A stretch of DNA of 64,000 bases from Aureimonas sp. SA4125 (GCF_019973775.1 NZ_AP025032.1:124001-188000); one strand, 5' to 3'; shown: positions 42,340-52,730, counted from the first letter of the stretch. Numbers and translations are program-made. Notes: generated by a model from the sequence alone, not told the origin.

Positions 42340-43164
42340 CTATACCAGGCCCCAGACGAACTGCAGCGCCACCGCCATCAGGAACAGGCCGAAGCAGAGT
42401 TCGAGCTGGCGCTTCGTCAGCCGGTGCGCGAGCCGGGCGCCGAAAGGGGCGGCGAGGAGCGAGGAGGGGGCGCAGGCGAGCGCCGCCGTCAGGCTGATAT
42501 AGCCGAGGCTGAAGGGCGGCAGGCGCGGATCGCCCCAGCCGACGACGGTGTAGGCGATCAGGCCGGGGATGGCGATGAGGACGCCGACGCCGGACGAGGT
42601 CGCCACCGCCTGGTGCATGGAGCGGCCATAGGCGCTCATGAAGGTGTTGTTGAGCACGCCGCCGCCGATCCCCATCAGCGAGGACAGGATGCCGATGACG
42701 AGCCCGGCGACGGAGCGACCGAACAGGCCGGGAAGATCGGTGCCGAGATGCAGCTGCAGCTTGCCGACGAGCATCTTCACGCCGAGGAGAAAGGCGATGC
42801 CGGCAAAGATCACCTTCAACTCGCTGGCCGAGGCGGCGGCGGCGATGAGCGCCCCGACGACGACGCCCGCCGGCACCGCGATCACCCATTCGCGCAGGAG
42901 CTTCATGTCGACGGCATCGTGCAGGCGGTGGGCGGCGAGCGAGCGCAGCGAGGTCGGCACGATGATGGCGAGCGAGGTGCCGATCGACAGGTGCATGGCG
43001 ATCGCCGGGTCGACCTTCAGGCCGACGAAGGTGTGGTAGAGCACCGGCACGAAGATCGCCCCGCCGCCGACGCCGAAGAGGCCGGCAAGGAGGCCCGCCA
43101 GCCCTCCGGTGGCGACAAGGGTCAGCACGACCGGCGCCCAGGGGCTGAAATCGGGATAGGACAT
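42340..43164 (-). CDS. TauE/SafE family sulfite exporter-like permease
   Basis: A polytopic inner-membrane protein of 274 residues and about eight hydrophobic spans. Features are GLLAGLFGVGGGAIFVPVLY with the GVGGG family signature at residues 24-43, its repeat GILSSLMGIGGGVLNNTFMS in the second half, and AIAMHLSIGTSLAIIVPTSL. Family members export sulfite or organic sulfur anions. It is unrelated in position to the other TauE protein near cobQ and differs from it in length and sequence. Isolated. Confidence 0.92.
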   Translation of the reverse strand: MSYPDFSPWAPVVLTLVATGGLAGLLAGLFGVGGGAIFVPVLYHTFVGLKVDPAIAMHLSIGTSLAIIVPTSLRSLAAHRLHDAVDMKLLREWVIAVPAGVVVGALIAAAASASELKVIFAGIAFLLGVKMLVGKLQLHLGTDLPGLFGRSVAGLVIGILSSLMGIGGGVLNNTFMSAYGRSMHQAVATSSGVGVLIAIPGLIAYTVVGWGDPRLPPFSLGYISLTAALACAPSSLLAAPFGARLAHRLTKRQLELCFGLFLMAVALQFVWGLV

Positions 43165-43466
43165 GTCCGCTCATAAATCATGGGCTCGGCCCCCGGCAAG
43201 CCCGGCCCGATTCGGAAGTTAAGCCTGCCTTGCGATCGGCGCCGGTTCCAGCAATGCCTGGGTGCCTCGTGGGAGACGGACAAGCGCAGAGCGCGGCCCG
43301 AGGCCGCGGTTCCCTGCCGCCAGAGCGAGGACGGCTGCCGCATCATCCGCTGGCCATGCAGCAAGTGACGCCGGGCACACCCGGCCGGAGAGGGCGGGAG
43401 CCCTGCGCCGCCATCGAACTGCGACGCAGGACCGCCGACGCCTCCGTTGGCCGGGTGGCGGTCCGG
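43165..43466. other. Gene-free stretch downstream of idnD
   Basis: About 300 bases with no credible gene, tRNA or strong terminator. Short overlapping frames are inconsistent in composition. It carries the promoter region of the minus-strand TauE gene near 43165-43260. Confidence 0.5.
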
Positions 43467-44504
43467 CTAGAAGTGCAGATGCACCTTGATTGCGCGACGG
43501 CGGTCGATGGCGAGCGAAAACGCTTCCTCCAGCCTGGAGACCGGCATGTCGGCCGACATCACCGGGCCGACGTCGATCCGGTCGTTGACGAGGAGATCGA
43601 CGGCGAGGGAGAACTCGCCGGCGAAGCGGAAGGCGCCGACGAAGTCGATCTCGCGCGCCATCAGAAGGTTCACCGGGATCGGCACCTCGCCCGGCGGCAG
43701 CATGCCGAGCTGCACGATGCGGCCGCCCGGGCGGACCACGCGGATCAGCCCCGACAGGGCCTGCGCTGAGCCGGTCGCTTCGATGCCGATGTCGAAATGC
43801 CCCTTGTTCGCCTCAAACGCCGTCAGCCGCTCCGGCTCGGTTGCGACATTGATGGCGGTGTCGACGCCCGCTGCCAGGGCCAGCGCCAGCGGCTCGTCGA
43901 CGAGGTCGGTGATGGTGATGGTCGCAGCGCCCGCATGCCGGGCGGCGATGGCGCAGAGCATGCCGATCGGTCCGGCGCCGGTGATCAGCACATGCTTGCC
44001 GAGCATCTCACCGGCCCGGCGCACCGCGTGCAGCGACACCGCCAGCGGCTCGGCCAGGGCGATCTTGCGCAAGGAGACTGTGTCCGGGACCTTGTGGCAC
44101 TGGTCGGCGCGGCAGACGAAGGTTTCGGAGAAGGCGCCCTGCACATGCGGGAACACCGAGGCCGAGCCGAAGAAGCGCATGCTGCGGCAGAGATGGCTGC
44201 GGCCGCTGCGGCAATAGTCGCAGGAAAGGCACGGCCGGCTCGGATCGATGGCGACGCGGTCGCCCGGCGCGACGTTCGTCACGCCCGGCGTCACGCGTTC
44301 GACCGTGCCGGAAATCTCGTGGCCGAGCACCATCGGCTCGCGAACGGCGAAATCGCCGACGCGGCCCTTCGTCCAGTAGCTCATGTCAGAGCCGCAGATT
44401 CCCCCGGCACCGAAGCGCACCAGCACCTCGCCCGGGCCCGGCTCGCCCGCCGGGCGGTCCTCCAGCCGGAGGTCCTTGGCGCCGTAGATCATCACCGCCT
44501 GCAT
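43467..44504 (-). CDS. idnD: L-idonate 5-dehydrogenase, zinc-dependent
   Basis: Oxidises L-idonate to 5-ketogluconate. The 345 residues form a medium-chain zinc dehydrogenase. Catalytic zinc ligands lie in GGICGSDMSYWTKG and VLGHEISGTVERV. The structural zinc site is CLSCDYCRSGRSHLC near residues 93-107. The NAD motif is VLITGAGPIGMLCAIAARHA. The start MQAVMIYGAK is used; the frame upstream runs antisense through idnO. It is divergent from idnO and gntK, which gives the idonate/gluconate assignment. Confidence 0.9.
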   Translation of the reverse strand: MQAVMIYGAKDLRLEDRPAGEPGPGEVLVRFGAGGICGSDMSYWTKGRVGDFAVREPMVLGHEISGTVERVTPGVTNVAPGDRVAIDPSRPCLSCDYCRSGRSHLCRSMRFFGSASVFPHVQGAFSETFVCRADQCHKVPDTVSLRKIALAEPLAVSLHAVRRAGEMLGKHVLITGAGPIGMLCAIAARHAGAATITITDLVDEPLALALAAGVDTAINVATEPERLTAFEANKGHFDIGIEATGSAQALSGLIRVVRPGGRIVQLGMLPPGEVPIPVNLLMAREIDFVGAFRFAGEFSLAVDLLVNDRIDVGPVMSADMPVSRLEEAFSLAIDRRRAIKVHLHF

Positions 44505-44720
44505 TTCTTCCACCCTGACTTGTTCGTGTGATGGGCTCTCGCCGGGAGCCCTTGCGCCGCGCCTCCGTCTGGCGGGCGCAGGTCTTGCTTCGCCATCGAT
44601 AACTTGAAAGGGATGGTTTGCAAGCATGACCGCCCGGCGCTTCGTGTCGGCGGCGAACGGCAGCATCGGATTTCTGGGCCCGGCTCGCGTCCGGGCGATA
44701 TCCAAAGGGGGAAATTTAGC

Positions 44721-45488
44721 ATGGGCCTGAAACTCTTCGATCTCGGCGGCAAGATCGCGCTCGTCACGGGTTCCGGCCAGGGCATCGGCTTCTCTCTCGC
44801 CGAGGGCCTTGCCGCCGCCGGGGCGCATGTCGTCCTCAACGGCCGTGACGAAGCCAAGCTTGAGCGCGCGGCGGCGACATTGTCGGAGCGGGGCTTCGAG
44901 GTCTCCACCGCCGTCTTCGACGTCACCGATCCCGAGGCCGTCAATGCCGCCGTCGCCGGCATCGAGACGGGCGTCGGGCCGATCGACATCCTCGTCAACA
45001 ATGCCGGCATCCAGCGCCGCGCGCCGCTTGAGGATTTTGCCGTCGAGACCTGGCGCGAGGTCATGCGAACGAATGTCGATTCGGTGTTCTTCGTCGGCCA
45101 GGCCGTCGCCCGCCACATGATCGCGCGCCGTCACGGCAAGATCATCAACATTGCAAGCCTCCAGAGCGAAGCGGCGCGGTATTCGATCGCGCCGTACACG
45201 GCCAGCAAGGGCGCGGTGAAGAACCTCACCAAGGGCATGTGCACCGACTGGGCGCGCCATGGCCTCCAGATCAACGCCATCGCCCCCGGCTATTTCGAGA
45301 CGCCGCTGAACCAGGCGCTGATCGACGATCCCGCCTTCGACGCTTGGCTGAAGACCCGTACGCCCGCCGGTCGCTGGGGCAAGGTCGAGGAACTCCAGGG
45401 CGCCGCCATCTTCCTCGCCTCGAACGCCTCGAGCTTCGTCAACGGGCAGATCCTCTATGTCGACGGCGGCGTCCTTGCCACGCTCTGA
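44721..45488 (+). CDS. idnO: Gluconate 5-dehydrogenase (SDR)
   Basis: Reduces 5-ketogluconate to gluconate. The 255 residues form a classical SDR: IALVTGSGQGIGFSLAEGLA, DILVNNAGIQRRAPLE, IINIASLQSEAARYSIAPYT with Ser and Tyr, then ASKGAVKNLTKGMCTDWARH with Lys. The C-terminal FVNGQILYVDGGVLATL is family-typical. AGGGGGAAATTTAGC provides the ribosome site. gntK overlaps its end by 32 bases. Confidence 0.92.
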   Translation: MGLKLFDLGGKIALVTGSGQGIGFSLAEGLAAAGAHVVLNGRDEAKLERAAATLSERGFEVSTAVFDVTDPEAVNAAVAGIETGVGPIDILVNNAGIQRRAPLEDFAVETWREVMRTNVDSVFFVGQAVARHMIARRHGKIINIASLQSEAARYSIAPYTASKGAVKNLTKGMCTDWARHGLQINAIAPGYFETPLNQALIDDPAFDAWLKTRTPAGRWGKVEELQGAAIFLASNASSFVNGQILYVDGGVLATL

Positions 45489-46119
45489 GGCGGGAGACCG
45501 CGGCGAAGCGAGCGTGGCTTCGGGGACGGACAGGGCCGACAGGGCCGGCGACGCGGAAGGCGAGACAGGACAGGCCGGCAGGGCGGCAAATGCCGCCGGC
45601 GCGCGCCCGCCGCCGCCGCTGGTGCTGATGGGCGTTTCCGGCAGCGGCAAGACGACGCTCGGCGAGGCGCTGCGCGACCATCTCGGCTTCCGCTTCTTCG
45701 ATGCCGACGGTTTTCACCCGCAAGAGAACGTCGCCAAGATGGCGGCCGGCATAGCGCTGGATGATGCCGACCGGGCGCCCTGGCTGGCGCGCCTCGCCGA
45801 TCTCCTCGCCGAGGAGACGGCGAAAGGCGAGGCGGTGGCGCTCGCCTGCTCGGCGCTGCGCCGGCGCTACCGCGACCGGCTGCGGCAGGGCGCGCCGGAC
45901 CTCGTCACCGTGCTGCTGGAGATCGACCGCGCCACCATCGAGGGACGGCTTGCCGGCCGCAAGGGCCACTACATGCCGCCGAGCCTCCTCGACAGCCAGC
46001 TGGCGACGCTGGAACAGCCGGACGCCGACGAGCGGGTCATCCGGGTGGATGCGCACCTGCCGGTGGAGGAGATGGTGGCGGTGATCGTCGGGGCGCTGGG
46101 GCTCGAAGCGCGGACCTGA
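45457..46119 (+). CDS. gntK: Gluconokinase
   Basis: Phosphorylates gluconate to 6-phosphogluconate, the last step of idonate use. The 220 residues contain the P-loop LMGVSGSGKTTLGEALRDHL, FFDADGFHPQENVAKMAAGI, ALACSALRRRYRDRLRQGAP and GHYMPPSLLDSQLATLEQP. The N-terminus has about 50 extra low-complexity residues before the P-loop compared with the family. A GTG at 45514, just past the idnO stop, would give a shorter protein, but neither start has a strong ribosome site. Confidence 0.9.
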   Translation: MSTAASLPRSEAGDRGEASVASGTDRADRAGDAEGETGQAGRAANAAGARPPPPLVLMGVSGSGKTTLGEALRDHLGFRFFDADGFHPQENVAKMAAGIALDDADRAPWLARLADLLAEETAKGEAVALACSALRRRYRDRLRQGAPDLVTVLLEIDRATIEGRLAGRKGHYMPPSLLDSQLATLEQPDADERVIRVDAHLPVEEMVAVIVGALGLEART

Positions 46120-46287
46120 CCGAAACTGGCTCGTCTTTAGCCCTTGATGTCAGGTCGACTGTTCGTCGAGTTGATCAAGCCAGTGCTGGCAAATGGCGTT
46201 GGCTTCCACATATGCAGTCGCGGTGTTGTACGCACGCGCCGCAATCTCGTGCGATACCTACCGGGCGAATCCAAGGAGGGAGAACTC

Positions 46288-46467
46288 ATGACTCGGAATT
46301 TTGAAGCCATGCTGGAAGCAGCGAAGAAGGTCGAGACCAGCCCACAGGATCGTGAGCAACAGCGCCGTAGTTTCGCCTACGGAAACACCGCCTACGAGAA
46401 TGGCAACATCACGCGCGAGATGGTGGACCGTCAGGCGGAAGAGATGGCCGAGCGTCAGCGTGGCTGA
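46288..46467 (+). CDS. Small antitoxin-like partner of the Fic protein
   Basis: A 59-residue protein with a strong AGGAGGGAGAAC ribosome site. The sequence AAKKVETSPQDREQQRRSFA, YGNTAYENGNITREMVDRQA suggests a small helical protein. The YGNTAYEN segment is close to, but not exactly, the S/T-xxx-E-G/N inhibitory motif of class I Fic antitoxins, since an Asn takes the Ser/Thr place. The Fic gene overlaps its 3' end by 8 bases. An antitoxin role is inferred from position. Confidence 0.65.
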   Translation: MTRNFEAMLEAAKKVETSPQDREQQRRSFAYGNTAYENGNITREMVDRQAEEMAERQRG

Positions 46468-47125
46468 CGAGAATCGTCCTGAAAGGCACAGTCAGGCACT
46501 CGAACCGGAAATCATCAGAGATCCGATCAAGAAGGCGGAAGCGGAGGCCAGAAATGGCCTTCTCCAGTATGACTATGCTGTACAGGCGATCCATGAAGCG
46601 CTTGAGCGCGGCTCCTTCAAATTGCGGGTCTCCCTCATATTAAATCTTCAGCGAGAGGCGCTACAGGGCATAAGTGCCTATGCCGGCAATTTCAGGCCAG
46701 GAGCCGTAGAGATACGTGGGAGCAAGCACGAGCCTGCTGGGGCACATCTCGTCCCGGAGCTCGTCGAAGAAATGTGCGATTATGTAAACGATCATTGGAA
46801 TGATGATCGAAATGCCCTTCACTTGGCTGCGTACGTCATGTGGCGTTTGAACTGGATTCATCCGTTTGCCGATGGAAATGGTCGGACGTCTCGTGTGTTG
46901 GCTTTTGTCCTTCTATGTAATCGCATAGGATTTGTGCTTCCCGGCGTGCCAACTTTCCCGGACCTGATTGTAGATCATCGAAGTGATTACGAAGACGCGC
47001 TGGATGCAGCGGATGCCGCATACAGGGACGGTAGCATTGACGTATCGAAAATGGAGACGCTGCTGGAAAGCTTAGTGGCCAAGCAGCTTGGAGACGTATT
47101 TGAGAAGGCGGGCGGAAAAATCTAG
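46460..47125 (+). CDS. fic: Fic domain protein (predicted AMP- or nucleotidyl-transferase)
   Basis: A protein of 221 residues with an intact Fic motif, HPFADGNGRTSR, near residue 134, preceded by AAYVMWRLNWI. Fic enzymes modify target proteins by AMPylation. The chosen GTG start overlaps the antitoxin-like gene, and no better ATG is in frame nearby. Base composition is visibly more AT-rich than neighbours (29 and 32 G+C in two 60-base lines I counted), and rare-looking codons such as ATA and TTA appear. This suggests acquisition by transfer. The N-terminal 80 residues are less well matched. Confidence 0.85.
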   Translation: MADENRPERHSQALEPEIIRDPIKKAEAEARNGLLQYDYAVQAIHEALERGSFKLRVSLILNLQREALQGISAYAGNFRPGAVEIRGSKHEPAGAHLVPELVEEMCDYVNDHWNDDRNALHLAAYVMWRLNWIHPFADGNGRTSRVLAFVLLCNRIGFVLPGVPTFPDLIVDHRSDYEDALDAADAAYRDGSIDVSKMETLLESLVAKQLGDVFEKAGGKI

Positions 47126-47237
47126 TTTTCGCATACTGCTCGAGGCGTAGGTTGAGACTGTGGCTTGTTCGCAGGGTCCTGTTCCAGGCGAGCGAATCAT
47201 TTTGCTCGAGCTTACCCGCAATTCTCCCGCCCGCTCC

Positions 47238-47777
47238 TCACAAACTCGCCGCCGTCCGCGCCGCCTGATCGTAGTGCCCCGACAGCACCCGCAGCAGATG
47301 CGCGACGTTCGACATCGCGTCCGGCGAAACGCCGAGCTCGCGCGTGCCGGCGACGAGGATGGCTTCGCGCAGATCCCGGTAACGCTTGCACACCGCTTCG
47401 CCCTCGGGGGTGACCTGGATCAGCCGTTCCTTGCCCGACTTCTCGCGCTCGACGAGGCCCTTCGCCTCCAGCTTCCTGATGGCGTAGGTGGCCAGATGCG
47501 TGTCCTCGATGCCGAGGACGAGGCAGATGTCGGCAAGGCGTTTCGGCTTGCCGCGATGGGTGACGGTATGCAGGACCATGATCTCCGTCGGCGTCAGCCC
47601 GGCCTCGCCGGCGGCGGTCATGCAGCGCACCATCCAGCGCGCGAAGGCGTGGCTGGCGAGGATCATGCCGAACTCGACCTCCGACAGCGCCGGCACCGCC
47701 CCGTCGGCCAGATGCGCCGAGGAGACGATCGGCCCGAGGGGCGACGGGGTCGGCATCTGGCTGTTGTCTGTCGTCAT
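47238..47777 (-). CDS. MarR-type winged-helix regulator
   Basis: A protein of 179 residues. The winged helix is EAGLTPTEIMVLHTVTHRGK, PKRLADICLVLGIEDTHLAT, YAIRKLEAKGLVEREKSGKE, with the wing RLIQVTPEGEAVCKRY. It starts MTTDNSQMP after a GGAGGACAGG ribosome site; the longer frame upstream is unlikely. Divergent from the oxoprolinase gene, so it may control it. It resembles the predicted winged-helix regulators of transport genes, but the ligand is unknown. Confidence 0.88.
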   Translation of the reverse strand: MTTDNSQMPTPSPLGPIVSSAHLADGAVPALSEVEFGMILASHAFARWMVRCMTAAGEAGLTPTEIMVLHTVTHRGKPKRLADICLVLGIEDTHLATYAIRKLEAKGLVEREKSGKERLIQVTPEGEAVCKRYRDLREAILVAGTRELGVSPDAMSNVAHLLRVLSGHYDQAARTAASL

Positions 47778-47996
47778 CCTGTCCTCCGGAAGCATTCCTG
47801 CCAGCGCGTCAGGTCGGCAGGGCGCGGCCGCCTCGGCGACACCGCTCCCCGGCCCGGCGGAAAACCACCGGAGGATCGCGTGTCCGTCTCGCGCGCAGCA
47901 CCGGGCGAAGACTCCCATGGAATTTGCACCGGGTCAAATACGCTGATAATCTGCGGGTAAATCATCGACGAAAAATCGAAGAGCGGAGTTCCAACC

Positions 47997-50900
47997 ATGC
48001 AGCCAGCAGCGACAGGCGAGACATCCGGTGGGACCAACATGACGGCAGGGGCAATGCCCGGCCAGTGGGACTTCTGGATCGATCGCGGCGGCACCTTCAC
48101 CGACATCATCGGCCGCTCGCCCGACGGCACGCTGACGCCGATGAAGCTGCTGTCGGAAAACCCCGGCGTCTACGACGACGCGGCGCTGCAGGGCATCCGC
48201 GAACTGCTCGGCCTTGAGGCCGGCGAGGCCTTCCCGCCCGGCCGCATCGGCACGGTGCGCATGGGCACGACGGTGGCGACGAACGCGCTCCTCGAGCGCA
48301 AGGGCGACCGGACGCTGCTTCTGATCACGCGGGGATTTCGCGATGCGCTGAAGATCGCCTACCAGGCCCGTCCCGACATCTTTGCCAAGGAGATCATCCT
48401 TCCCGAGCAGCTCTACGAGCGCGTCGCGGAGGCCAGCGAGCGGGTGCTGGCCGACGGCACGGTGGAGCTTGCCCTCGACGACAACGGCGTGCGCGAGGCG
48501 CTGGCCGCAGCAAGAGCCGACGGCATCGATTCCATCGCCATCGTCTTCATGCACGCCTGGCACTACCCGGCGCACGAACAGCGCGCCAAACGCCTCGCCG
48601 AGGTCGCCGGCTTCAGGCAGATTTCCGTCAGCCACGAGGTCTCGCCGCTGGTCAAGCTCGTCGGCCGCGGCGACACGACCGTGGTCGACGCCTATCTCAC
48701 GCCGATTCTCTCGCGCTACGTCTCGCGCGTCGCCAAGGCCCTCGGCGCCAATGCCGGCGAGACGGACGCCCCCGCGCTGCAGTTCATGATGTCGTCGGGC
48801 GGCCTTACCGCCGCCGATCTCTTCCAGGGCAAGGACGCGATCCTGTCCGGTCCGGCCGGCGGCGTCGTCGGCATGGCCGAAACGGCCAAGCTCGCCGGCC
48901 ACGCAAAGGTCATCGGCTTCGACATGGGCGGCACCTCGACCGACGTCACCCACTATGCCGGCGCCTATGAGCGGGTGCTGGATTCGGAAGTCGCGGGCGT
49001 GCGCATTCGAGCCCCGATGATGCGCATCCACACGGTCGCCGCCGGCGGCGGCTCGATCCTGCATCTCGACCAGGGACGCTTTCAGGTCGGCCCGGACTCG
49101 GCCGGCGCCAACCCCGGCCCCGCCGCCTACGGCAAGGGCGGTCCGCTCACCGTCACCGACGCCAATGTCATGGTCGGCAAGCTGAGGCCGGGCCTCTTTC
49201 CGGCCGTTTTCGGACCTGGGCGCGACCAGAGGCTCGACGCTGCCGTGGTCGAGGAGAAATTCGCAGCGCTGGCCGCCGAGATCGGCGATGGCCGCGACGG
49301 CCGGGAGGTGGCCGAGGGCTTCCTCACCATCGCCGTCGAGAACATGGCCAACGCCATCAAGAAGATCTCGGTGCAGCGCGGCTACGACGTCTCGCGCTAT
49401 CTGCTGAACTCCTTCGGCGGCGCAGGCGGCCAGCATGCCTGCATGGTCGCCGACGCGCTGGCGATGGAGAGCGTGCTGATCCACCCGATGTCCGGCCTCC
49501 TGTCGGCCTACGGCATCGGTCTGTCCTCGCTGTTCTCGACGCGCAGCCAGGCGCTCGTCGCCCCGCTGGACGAGGTTTCCCGCGGCGCGATCGAAGGGCT
49601 GGCGGCCGACCTGTCGGCCGGCGTCACCGCGGAACTCGTCTCCCAGGGCGTCGCGGCGGAAAACCTCGCCTGCGACGTCATCCTGCAGCTGCGCTATGAC
49701 GGCACCGACACGACGCTTCCGGTGCCCTTCGTCGGCGATCTCGGCGAGGCCAGGCGGCTGTTCGAGACCGGTCACAAGGCGCAGTTCGGCTTCGTCTACG
49801 AAAACCGCCCGATCGTCGTCGAAAACGTCTCGGTCGAGGCGGCCGAGCACCGCGCCGCGCCAACCGGCGCCGCCGAAACCGCCGTCGAACCCTATGATAC
49901 TGTCAGCGAGAATGTCGTCTCGATCTTCACCGGCGGCGAGGCGCGCGACGCTGCCGTCTTCCACCGCGAGAACCTGGCCCTCGGCGCCCGCATCGCCGGG
50001 CCGGCGCTGATCGTCGAGCCGAACCAGACGATCGTCGTCGAACCCGGCTGGTCGGCCGCGATCACCGCGCTGAACGACGTCCTCCTCACCCGCACCGAGA
50101 AGAAGCTGCGGCATTCCGCGCTCGGCACCGGCAAGGCCGGCACGGGCGAGGGCGGCGCCGATCCGGTGCTGCTGGAGGTCTTCAACAACCTGTTCATGTC
50201 GATCGCCGAGCAGATGGGCGTGACGCTGCAGAACACCGCGTCCTCGGTGAACATCAAGGAACGGCTCGACTTCTCCTGCGCCGTCTTCGACGCGACCGGG
50301 GCGCTCGTCGCCAACGCGCCGCACATGCCGGTGCATCTGGGCTCTATGGACCGCTCGGTCGAGACGATCATCGCGCAGAACGAGGGCCGGATCCGCCCCG
50401 GCGACGTCTTCGCCCTCAACGCTCCCTATAATGGCGGCACGCACCTGCCCGACATCACCGTCGTCACCCCGGTGTTCGACGCGGCCGGCGAGGACCTCCT
50501 CTTCTACGTCGCCTCGCGCGGTCACCATGCCGATGTCGGCGGCATCGCGCCGGGCTCGATGACGCCGAGGGCGACGAAGGTCGACGAGGAGGGCGTCCTC
50601 ATCGACAATCTGAAGCTCGTCGACGACGGCGTCTTCCAGGAGGCGGAACTGCGCCGCGTCCTCACCGAGCACCCCTATCCCGCGCGCAATCCCGAGCAGA
50701 ACATCGCCGACCTCAAGGCGCAGATCGCCGCCAACGAGAAGGGCGTGGCCGAACTCGCCGCCATGGTCGGGTCCTTCGGCCTCGACACGGCGAGGGCCTA
50801 TATGGGTTTTGTCCAGGACAATGCCGCCGAGGCCGTGCGCCTGCTCATCGACGGGCTGGAGGACTGTTCCTACGAATACCCGACCGATACCGGTCAGGTG

Positions 50901-51713
50901 ATCAAGGTGGCGATCACCGTCGACCGGGCGAGACGCGAGGCGACGGTCGACTTCACCGGCACGTCGGCGATGATGGAGAACAACTTCAACGCCCCCGAGC
51001 CGGTGACGCGGGCGGCCGTCCTCTACGTCTTCCGCGTCATGGTGGAAAAGCCGATTCCGATGAATGCCGGCTGCCTCAGGCCGATCAAGATCGTCGTGCC
51101 CGAGGGCTCGATGCTGAAGCCGCGCTATCCCGCCGCCGTCGTCGCCGGCAATGTCGAGACCTCCCAGCACGTCACCAACGCCCTGTTCGGGGCCTTCGGT
51201 GCGCTGGCGAACGCGCAGGGGACGATGAACAACCTTACCTTCGGCAACAATCGCCATCAGTATTACGAGACGATCTGCTCCGGCTCGCCCGCAGGGCGCA
51301 TGAACGACGGCCGCAGCTTTGCCGGCACTTCCGGCGTCCACGTGCACATGACGAATTCCCGGCTGACGGATCCCGAAATCCTTGAAATGCGCTATCCCGT
51401 CGTGCTCGAGGATTTCCACATCCGGACAGACACCGGCGGCGAGGGCGAACAGCGCGGCGGCGACGGCACCCGCCGCACCATCCGTTTCCTGGAGGAGATG
51501 GACTGCGCCATCCTCTCCTCCCACCGCACGCTGGCGCCCCGCGGCATCCACGGTGGCGGCGACGGCGCCATGGGCCGCACCGAGGTCCGCCGCAACGACG
51601 GCACGCTCGAACGCCTGGAGGCCTGCGACCAGACGGTCCTCCACTCCGGCGAGGCCGTGATCGTGACGACGCCGACATCGGGCGGCTTCGGCAGCGCGGA
51701 AGAGGGCGCGTGA
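47997..51713 (+). CDS. oplAH: Hydantoinase/5-oxoprolinase, full-length fused A and B domains
   Basis: ATP-dependent hydrolysis of 5-oxoproline to glutamate is the expected reaction. At 1238 residues it has the eukaryote-like fused length. The N-terminal HyuA domain opens [20 protein letters not shown], then [36 protein letters not shown] and [12 protein letters not shown]. The C-terminal HyuB domain from about residue 720 has [55 protein letters not shown] and a Gly-rich end [15 protein letters not shown] site lies 8 bases before the ATG; MTAGAMP 14 codons on is an alternative. The MarR gene is divergent. Confidence 0.94.
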   Translation: MQPAATGETSGGTNMTAGAMPGQWDFWIDRGGTFTDIIGRSPDGTLTPMKLLSENPGVYDDAALQGIRELLGLEAGEAFPPGRIGTVRMGTTVATNALLERKGDRTLLLITRGFRDALKIAYQARPDIFAKEIILPEQLYERVAEASERVLADGTVELALDDNGVREALAAARADGIDSIAIVFMHAWHYPAHEQRAKRLAEVAGFRQISVSHEVSPLVKLVGRGDTTVVDAYLTPILSRYVSRVAKALGANAGETDAPALQFMMSSGGLTAADLFQGKDAILSGPAGGVVGMAETAKLAGHAKVIGFDMGGTSTDVTHYAGAYERVLDSEVAGVRIRAPMMRIHTVAAGGGSILHLDQGRFQVGPDSAGANPGPAAYGKGGPLTVTDANVMVGKLRPGLFPAVFGPGRDQRLDAAVVEEKFAALAAEIGDGRDGREVAEGFLTIAVENMANAIKKISVQRGYDVSRYLLNSFGGAGGQHACMVADALAMESVLIHPMSGLLSAYGIGLSSLFSTRSQALVAPLDEVSRGAIEGLAADLSAGVTAELVSQGVAAENLACDVILQLRYDGTDTTLPVPFVGDLGEARRLFETGHKAQFGFVYENRPIVVENVSVEAAEHRAAPTGAAETAVEPYDTVSENVVSIFTGGEARDAAVFHRENLALGARIAGPALIVEPNQTIVVEPGWSAAITALNDVLLTRTEKKLRHSALGTGKAGTGEGGADPVLLEVFNNLFMSIAEQMGVTLQNTASSVNIKERLDFSCAVFDATGALVANAPHMPVHLGSMDRSVETIIAQNEGRIRPGDVFALNAPYNGGTHLPDITVVTPVFDAAGEDLLFYVASRGHHADVGGIAPGSMTPRATKVDEEGVLIDNLKLVDDGVFQEAELRRVLTEHPYPARNPEQNIADLKAQIAANEKGVAELAAMVGSFGLDTARAYMGFVQDNAAEAVRLLIDGLEDCSYEYPTDTGQVIKVAITVDRARREATVDFTGTSAMMENNFNAPEPVTRAAVLYVFRVMVEKPIPMNAGCLRPIKIVVPEGSMLKPRYPAAVVAGNVETSQHVTNALFGAFGALANAQGTMNNLTFGNNRHQYYETICSGSPAGRMNDGRSFAGTSGVHVHMTNSRLTDPEILEMRYPVVLEDFHIRTDTGGEGEQRGGDGTRRTIRFLEEMDCAILSSHRTLAPRGIHGGGDGAMGRTEVRRNDGTLERLEACDQTVLHSGEAVIVTTPTSGGFGSAEEGA

Positions 51714-51897
51714 GGGCGGGCGATTGTCATCGTCCGGCGACGCCGTGACATATTCGCTGGCTCAGGCTTCACGCGAACAAACAATACGGGATTGCCGGGC
51801 TTCGCACAGACCCGGCAAGAACGCCGATACAGCTGTCGCGCACATGCCTCGCCGGCACAAAGTGATCTTCACGGCTATCAAGCGATCGATGTCGGAA

Positions 51898-51987
51898 TGG
51901 CGGAGAGAGCGGGATTCGAACCCGCGTTACGCTTTCACGTAAACACACTTTCCAGGCGTGCGCCTTCAACCACTCGGCCACCTCTCC
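51898..51987 (-). tRNA. tRNA-Ser (anticodon GGA)
   Basis: The minus strand reads GGAGAGGTGGCCGAGTGGTT from 51987, with the D-loop, the anticodon stem loop CGCCTGGAAAGTGTG (anticodon GGA), a long serine-type variable arm, the T-loop GGTTCGAATCC and the acceptor end ctctccG followed by an encoded CCA. The 7-base acceptor stem pairs with one G-U. 90 bases including CCA. Confidence 0.97.
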
Positions 51988-52430
51988 ATCCGGCGGCCCG
52001 ATGGGACTGAACCCGTCGAGCAAGCGGCCTCGCCGGCTATCGAAGCCCAGACGAGTCGGTCGGCGCGGACCATAGTCAGAACCTGGCTGCGGTCAAGCGG
52101 CAAACAGGTGCGTGGCTGGGCGGAGTGTGGCGTTGAGCCCCAGCGCGGCGGCGGGCCTCCCGGCTCGCCGCGAAGGGGGGCTGCCGCAAGCCGGGAGTTT
52201 GGCCGCGGATCGGATGTCAAAGACGCCTGCCGAGCATCAGGCTCATCCAGGAGGGCCATCCGGATCACGCGGGAACAGCATCCGGACGGAAAGATCGGTA
52301 CCGGGCCCCGCAATCTCCCTGCGTTCGCCGATCCAGAGTGCCGGTGCGCTTGTCGGCGGTGCCCGCCGATGCCATCTAGCGGCGACAGGGCGCGCGGTGC
52401 GCCGGACAGAGAAACGACGACGGGAAAGTG
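51988..52430. other. Gene-free stretch upstream of tRNA-Ser and msrA unit
   Basis: No credible gene. It should hold the tRNA promoter near 51990-52080. A hairpin CTCCCGGCT (52157-52165) / AGCCGGGAG (52189-52197) lies in the middle. Nothing else recognisable. Confidence 0.5.
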
Positions 52431-52730
52431 ATGATCCGCTTTGTGTTGCGCGGCCTCGGTGCCATTCTTCTTGCTGCAGCGCTGGTCTATGCGGTGGCCG
52501 ACATCGCACGCTCATTGGCCGACGAAGCGGTGGTGCTGACGCCGCTCTCGCAGGCGCTCACGGGCTTCGGCCTGCCGGCCGCCGTGCCGGAGGGGCCATC
52601 CCCGGTCGCGACCGATCTGATCGCGCGGGTTCTCGGCTGGCCCGTGTCGGTCATCTCCGGCGTGCTCGCTTTGCTGCTGCTGGCCGTCGGGCGCCCGGCA
52701 CGGCGGCGTGCCGGGAAACTGTCGTCGTGA
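52431..52730 (+). CDS. Small membrane protein upstream of msrA
   Basis: A protein of about 99 residues, not recognised. Two hydrophobic segments, FVLRGLGAILLAAALVYAVA near the N-terminus and PVSVISGVLALLLLAVG near residue 75, flank a short loop with acidic and Thr/Ser residues. It ends RPARRRAGKLSS, a positive cytoplasmic tail. It starts at the ATG after a GTG, with a weak GGGAAAG site. It precedes msrA by about 70 bases and may be co-transcribed. Function unknown. Confidence 0.65.
   Translation: MIRFVLRGLGAILLAAALVYAVADIARSLADEAVVLTPLSQALTGFGLPAAVPEGPSPVATDLIARVLGWPVSVISGVLALLLLAVGRPARRRAGKLSS

Noticed and set aside
44505..45650. Upstream extension of idnD through idnO
   Set aside because: It is antisense to a clear SDR gene; idnD aligns only from MQAVMIYG.
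47934..51644. A 1236-codon open frame antisense to the oxoprolinase gene
   Set aside because: It mirrors a real GC-rich gene with recognisable HyuA/HyuB motifs; the antisense product is low complexity, rich in Arg, Gly, Asp and His, with no family features.
51898..52430. Possible genomic island attached at tRNA-Ser
   Set aside because: No integrase, no direct repeat of the tRNA end, and ordinary genes on both sides.
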